A DNA stretch of 55,704 nucleotides from positions 1 to 55,704 of the forward strand of contig JAJEGS010000057.1 of NCBI GenBank assembly GCA_022819745.1, given 5' to 3'. This document shows, one piece after another, positions 51,929-55,704 of this stretch. The notes under the pieces are model-generated. The model worked only from the letters and a program-made list of their open reading frames with translations. It had not been told where the DNA came from and searched no databases. This stretch comes from Candidatus Latescibacterota bacterium. GTDB lineage: Bacteria; Latescibacterota; UBA2968; UBA8231. The position numbers and the translations under genes were made by a program. The first letter of the stretch is position 1; the number at the start of each line of letters is the position of its first letter.

Positions 51929-52423
51929 TTATAGGATTTTAGCTTGGGAGACTGGGTCTGCTAGGTGTTTATCAATGGTCTCTTGTTTGGCAAAAGACAG
52001 GAATTTAGTCTCATTGACGGCGCAATTCAGCGGAATCGCTTCGTCATGGAGAGATTCTCCAAAAAGAAGGTACCAAAACCATTTCTTGAGTACCAAGCTC
52101 ATTACACTCTTCGGTACTTCACCAGATTTCCGCCATCGAGTAACCGTGCTGCGGTGGATCTGTAGCCAGTCTGCCACATCCGAGAAGGTGGTGCCCGTTA
52201 CGTCACAGAGGAATTCCAATTCTTCCATGGATAGACTGGTGTTGTTGCCGCAGATTTCGTTCGCGATCGCCCGGTGGATCCGGTGAATTTCCTCTTCAGA
52301 AATGGCGGCGGTGCCATCGGGTAGTGAGACTAGTCGTAGCTCTGGTACAGACCATGTCCGACCGGCAGCGTAGTATAGGTAGTTTTTCTTAATCTTAGTT
52401 TTCATTGAGGGACAAGCGCGCAT
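51929..52423 (-). CDS. MqsA-like helix-turn-helix regulator without zinc finger
   Basis: 164 residues; ATG 52405 is an equally possible start. The middle matches the DNA-binding half of MqsA-type antitoxins: EEIHRIHRAIANEICG, then LSMEELEFLCDVTGTTFSDV and ADWLQIHRSTVTRWRKSGEV. The CxxC zinc-finger half that contacts the MqsR toxin is absent. No toxin gene is adjacent. The gene is AT-richer than its neighbours, suggesting transfer. It probably regulates itself or a nearby locus. Confidence 0.65.
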   Translation of the reverse strand: MRACPSMKTKIKKNYLYYAAGRTWSVPELRLVSLPDGTAAISEEEIHRIHRAIANEICGNNTSLSMEELEFLCDVTGTTFSDVADWLQIHRSTVTRWRKSGEVPKSVMSLVLKKWFWYLLFGESLHDEAIPLNCAVNETKFLSFAKQETIDKHLADPVSQAKIL

Positions 52424-52444
52424 GAACAGTGTCGTCGCCGCCTG

Positions 52445-53899
52445 TCAGCCCGCCAGTTTTCCCAACAGTCCCCAACCGCTGACGGCGGCGGAGGCGATCA
52501 GGACCACGGTCGAGAGCACTGCGCCGATGAGGACCCAGGCGCGGGTGCGGTAGGAGGCGGGTAGTTTGAAGTTGAGATAGATGGCTGCCACCATCATTAT
52601 GGCAATGGCCAAGTTGGCGATGAGGAAACCGGCGATCTGGGTTAGGATGTCAAAGGGGATGTTGTTCCAGACGATGAGCATGGTGGTGGCGAAGATGTAG
52701 AGGCAGATGACGCGCTTGATGGCTTGGTACTCCCACGTGCGGTCGGGCCAGCGGGCGGCGAGAAACTCTTGCGCCACGCGGGCGTAGATTTCGGGCAGGG
52801 CTTGCAGGGTGCCCCACAGTGCGGCGAGGATGCAGACGTAGTAAATCCACACCAAGCTCGGATGAATCTGCCGCCAGACGTGGGCTTGGTGCGTCAGCAA
52901 GTTCCAGCCCTCAAAGCGGGTTTCGAGCGGGAAGAGCACGGCCGCCCCGGAAATCATAAAAGCCCCAGTGACGATGAAGAGGACCAGCGCCCCCAGCCCC
53001 ACGTCCCAGCGCAGCGGTGCCACGCGTTGCCGCAGGTGGTGGATTTGCTGGGGATCGTCGGGTAGGTAGTCGATGCTCTCGCTGCGTCCGGCGCGGTCGC
53101 GGATGGCCTCAATATCTTGATGGCCCGTCAGCCCCCACTTGTGCAGGCCGACCCAGTTGGCGTAGGCGATGTAGCCAATGACCGAGCCGCCGACGTAGCC
53201 AAAGGTGGTGCCTAACGTCAGCAGCGGATGCGCGACGGTGTCCGCGGGTGCCCACTCCGGGAAGGGCGGCAGGTCGCCAAAGCGGAAGGTCCCCACCAGC
53301 GCCGCGATAAAGTCTGGACGCACGATGAGGGTGCCGGCGATGGTGCCCGTGACTAGGATTCCGCAGATAAGGAGTTGTTGCTTTTCGAGGCGTTCAAAGG
53401 ACAGGCGGATGCCAAAGAACAGCGCCAAGGCAATGAAGGCCGAAGTTATGGCGTTTTCCCAAAAGACTTCTTCCTCGCCAGCGGGCAGCATGTCGCGCAG
53501 CAAGAAGTGAAAGAGGTCGCCGCAAGGCTTGGAGACGGGCACCCAGGCTAGGGGTGCGCCGATCATCTCAAAGAGCAAAATGGTCAACAGCAGCCATCCT
53601 CGCGGCCCGGGCAGGCGCACGAGGCGGTGGCCGATCAGCTCGCCGCTGACGGCTGTGTAGCGGCCGATCAGATAGGTGAAGAAGACGCCCTTGACCAAGC
53701 AACTGAGCAAGACCATCCACAACAGGCCGTAACCAGCCCAAGCACCGGCCCGCACCACGACAATGGTCTCACCGGCACCGATGGCGACCGAGGCGACGAT
53801 AGCAGCCGGGCCGAAGACGGCGAGCATACCAAAAAGTTTTTTCAGCGACCAGGACTGGGCGAAGACGCCTTCGGGCGGCGGGATTTCTACTTTGTTCAT
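52445..53899 (-). CDS. Nramp-like (SLC11 family) membrane transporter
   Basis: 484 residues from ATG 53899; a 43-residue upstream extension of the frame is basic and unlikely. About eleven hydrophobic segments are visible. Helix 1 carries FGPAAIVASVAIGAGETIVV, resembling the DPGN-containing helix of Nramp proteins but without the Asp-Pro-Gly-Asn metal-binding residues. Later parts include GYVGGSVIGYIAYANWVGLH. It is related to a group of Nramp-like proteins common in uncultured bacteria, so the cargo may not be divalent metal. Confidence 0.7.
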   Translation of the reverse strand: MNKVEIPPPEGVFAQSWSLKKLFGMLAVFGPAAIVASVAIGAGETIVVVRAGAWAGYGLLWMVLLSCLVKGVFFTYLIGRYTAVSGELIGHRLVRLPGPRGWLLLTILLFEMIGAPLAWVPVSKPCGDLFHFLLRDMLPAGEEEVFWENAITSAFIALALFFGIRLSFERLEKQQLLICGILVTGTIAGTLIVRPDFIAALVGTFRFGDLPPFPEWAPADTVAHPLLTLGTTFGYVGGSVIGYIAYANWVGLHKWGLTGHQDIEAIRDRAGRSESIDYLPDDPQQIHHLRQRVAPLRWDVGLGALVLFIVTGAFMISGAAVLFPLETRFEGWNLLTHQAHVWRQIHPSLVWIYYVCILAALWGTLQALPEIYARVAQEFLAARWPDRTWEYQAIKRVICLYIFATTMLIVWNNIPFDILTQIAGFLIANLAIAIMMVAAIYLNFKLPASYRTRAWVLIGAVLSTVVLIASAAVSGWGLLGKLAG

Positions 53900-54043
53900 G
53901 CGAGAGGATGCGCTTTGCAGAGGGGAATAAAGCTCTGGGCGACGATGCTGAGGCGCGAATTCATGGTGGGGCAAGATATAGCGGGTGGAGAGGTGGCGCA
54001 ATAGGCCGCAGGGCGTCGCGTGCGTCAATCCAAACCGGTTCCG

Positions 54044-54271
54044 TCACTGGGCCAGAACGTGGAGCGTGTTGCGATAGCGGTCGATGATGTCTTCGGCCTT
54101 TGCCAGCTTCTTGGCAAAGGTGGGATCGTAGGGCGTCATCTGGTAGCTGCCGTCCGGCCCTTCGATCAGGAATAAGGGATCCCCGTCTTTGGTGCGCAGC
54201 CGGTTGACGACCTCCTTGGGGAGGACGACGCCGAGCGAGTTGCCGAATTTGCGGACCTTGAGTTCAACCAT
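54044..54271 (-). CDS. AbrB/MazE-type antitoxin or regulator (orphan)
   Basis: 75 residues: VELKVRKFGNSLGVVLPKEV and RTKDGDPLFLIEGPDGSYQM form the swapped-hairpin AbrB/MazE DNA-binding domain. The C-terminus (FAKKLAKAEDIIDRYRNTLH) is a toxin-binding-like helix. Normally a Doc or MazF toxin gene follows. Here the next gene is the transporter, 144 nt away, so no toxin is present. AGGAGG precedes the ATG, within the edge of a palindrome. Confidence 0.85.
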   Translation of the reverse strand: MVELKVRKFGNSLGVVLPKEVVNRLRTKDGDPLFLIEGPDGSYQMTPYDPTFAKKLAKAEDIIDRYRNTLHVLAQ

Positions 54272-54280
54272 GAAATGCCT

Positions 54281-54312
54281 CCTGTTGTTATTACTATTGT
54301 AGTAACAACAGG
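54281..54312. promoter_or_regulatory. Nested palindromes, probable autoregulatory operator
   Basis: CCTGTTGTTA (54281-54290) and TAACAACAGG (54303-54312) are perfect inverted repeats, and inside them TTACTA (54291-54296) and TAGTAA (54300-54305) form a second pair. On the minus strand the end of the element contains the AGGAGG ribosome site of the MazE-like gene, so a bound dimer could block both transcription and translation start. Confidence 0.7.
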
Positions 54313-54580
54313 CCGGGACGCAAGGCGAACGCCTAGTAGCAATGAATTTGCAGCGGCTACATCTAGGGTGCCCGCAGCCGTTCCACTATGGCGGACCGCC
54401 GAAGTCAGGTACGGGAAGAAGAGCATCTTCCTGTAGCGCCGACTCGTGGGCGACGAGGCCGGGGAGCATGTACACCTTGCTGATCGCTGGCGTAGTAGCC
54501 GGGACCTTTTCCGTCAGCAGGTAGAGCCCAGTTAGCCGCCTGTTTTCCCAACAACGGCTGGCGCACGAGGCGGCGTCCGG
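54313..54580. other. No convincing gene
   Basis: This stretch between the operator and the truncated secreted protein has only short open frames without recognisable motifs or good ribosome sites. It may contain decayed coding sequence. Confidence 0.5.
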
Positions 54581-55624
54581 TCATCGCAGCAGGGTGAGCT
54601 TGCGCGTCAGAATGGCCTTGGGGGTTATCAGTCGATACAGATAGGTGCCGCTGGCTAGCAGACGGCCCGTGCGGTCGCGGCCATCCCAGTGGAGGCGATA
54701 GTGGCCGGCCGGTTGCAGCCCCTCGTTCAAGACCGCTACTCGCTGCCCGGTCAGCGCAAACACCTCTAGACGCGCCGAACCCGGTTCGTGCAGGAAATAC
54801 GGAATGACGGTTTGGCTGTTGAACGGATTGGGTGCGTTCTGCTGCAATAGCGGCTCATCGGCCAGTGCCACCGGCTTGGCACTGGCCGAATCGACCTCAA
54901 AACGGACGATTTCGGTAAAGTCGGCTATCAGCTTGTTTTGCGCCTTGTCCCACACCGTCATTTCAGCGAGACCCCAGATACCGGGGACGCTGCCGACGGG
55001 CAGAGTAATCGTCTCCTGATAAGTCTTATAAACCGTTGGATCTCCGGGGAAATAGACTGAGTAGTAATACTCGTTGCGGTGATGGCGAAAAAAGTGTTCA
55101 ACGCCTTGGGGATCGCGTAACAGCATGTCCGTCGATCTATAACCGCTGATATTGTCTTTGACTCTGAAGGAAATATCAACCTTCGTTTCGCCGTTTGGTG
55201 CGGCTGGATTGGTTGGCTCGGCCTCAATGGTGATCCGATTTACATCTAATACAGGCGGGGTCGTATCTGGATTTTTGGTCTGGATGTTAATAGAGGCTGG
55301 TGCCTCATCAATTATTTCTTCGTTGTCACGTGGTCTAAACCCCGGATTGGTGAAATATACACCCCGGGAGTTTAGTCCAATATCCTCCATCGAGAGATAG
55401 TTGAGTTTCCAGACACCACTTGGGTAGTAATCAGGAATTACGAGTTGAACACTCGCTTCGCCGGTTGCTGGATTATAATTTCCCCAGTCTTCCGCACGAC
55501 GGGAATAGGTGTCAGAATCCCCATCGTTTAGCCATACCAAGACCCCACTGATGCCATTTTCTTCTAGAAGTGGTCCCAAAACTCCGGGTTCGGTTCCTTG
55601 TGTGGAGAAAAAGCGTCGGATCAA
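54581..55624 (-). pseudogene. 5'-truncated secreted protein with Ig-like repeats and T9SS-type C-terminus
   Basis: 347 codons from a TTG at 55624; the frame is closed by TAG at 55637-55639 and has no ATG or signal peptide. Two Ig-like units are seen (YPSGVWKLNYLSMEDIGLN and SVPGIWGLAEMTVWDKAQNK). A C-terminal domain like that of the 41424 protein follows (LLQQNAPNPFNSQTVIPYFL, LEVFALTGQRVAVLN, GTYLYRLI). The protein therefore begins in mid-domain and has lost its exported N-terminus, probably at a junction with foreign DNA at 55625-55704. The true start could also lie beyond the edge after a frameshift. Confidence 0.65.
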
Positions 55625-55704
55625 GAGCGTCTTGCCCTATGAAAAACGCTCAATACCAAAGCATTTGACGGCCTTTGATGCGGCCCGACGCTAGTTTTGG
55701 GACC
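55625..55704. other. Contig-edge sequence, possibly part of a mobile element
   Basis: The last 80 nt do not continue the truncated gene. On the plus strand they read ...PKHLTAFDAARR then a stop, which has no clear family. A mobile-element end would explain both the truncation and the contig break. Confidence 0.25.

Overview
The window is a contig from an uncultured, mostly GC-rich Gram-negative bacterium. Evidence for a Gram-negative envelope includes many signal peptides and lipoboxes, a predicted outer-membrane barrel and TesA/YbbAP-type genes. Two secreted proteins end in an Asn-Tyr-Pro-Asn-Pro-Phe-Asn-type C-terminal domain (FlgD-Ig / T9SS-sorting-like). Together with the abundance of Gfo/Idh/MocA oxidoreductases, a phytanoyl-CoA dioxygenase-like gene and in-frame dispersed short repeats, this resembles candidate phyla around the FCB group (Latescibacterota/KSB1-like). 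That placement is inference. I see no rRNA, tRNA, CRISPR array or integrase. Both contig edges look like breaks in repeated or mobile DNA.

Left part (0.2-11.4 kb, + strand): an envelope operon (predicted beta-barrel, two-parvulin lipoprotein, TPR lipoprotein) is followed by a complete L-arabinose-type ABC importer, araF-araG-araH. Then, from its own predicted promoter, come a Gfo/Idh/MocA dehydrogenase and a TIM-barrel sugar isomerase. This reads as a sugar uptake and catabolic locus.

11.4-14 kb: an AT-richer accessory block. It holds a DUF4258 protein, an in-frame fusion of a DUF2283 antitoxin-like domain to a PUA/EVE-like domain and a PD-(D/E)XK nuclease, and a nucleotidyltransferase-like protein paired with a HigA-like regulator. 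This is the best candidate for an undescribed defence or toxin-antitoxin system here.

14-20 kb: an MBL-cupin fusion, an isochorismatase-family hydrolase and a secreted CBM9/DOMON-like protein with a strong terminator. A second sugar importer follows, in which the solute-binding protein is fused to the first permease (MalE-MalF-like in one chain) with a separate MalG-like permease and no ATPase.

20-23 kb: a toxin-antitoxin/defence cluster with a frameshifted AlbA_2 (Schlafen-type) gene, a short antitoxin remnant, HEPN/MNT (hepT/mntA) and vapBC. 23-31.7 kb: aldo/keto reductase, tesA convergent with ybbA-ybbP, a glycerophosphodiesterase, an amidohydrolase, a DUF1992 protein and a PfkB kinase. 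31.7-33.9 kb: an orphan BrnA-like antitoxin and an ATPase-DUF4276 pair.

34-42.7 kb (- strand): a housekeeping block, ffh-rpsP-rimM-trmD-rplS followed by a small membrane protein and a PhyH oxygenase, and a second tightly overlapping set (secreted T9SS-like protein, rsmB, PASTA protein, rpe). RpsP has a long acidic repetitive tail. 42.8-51.8 kb (+ strand): recJ, archaeal-type phosphoglycerate mutase, glycerophosphodiesterase, a zinc-ribbon membrane protein, a coiled-coil lipoprotein, an L,D-transpeptidase and its degenerate partner, a neutral-ceramidase-like protein, a YkgJ-type Cys-cluster protein and a second Gfo/Idh/MocA protein. 51.9-55.7 kb (- strand): an MqsA-like regulator, an Nramp-like transporter, an orphan MazE/AbrB antitoxin with a clear operator, and a 5'-truncated secreted protein at the contig edge.

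Three predicted sigma70-like promoters share an 18-nt spacer (TTGAC(A/C) -35). Start codons were often moved from the longest open frame to an internal ATG/GTG where a ribosome-binding site or stop-start overlap supported it.
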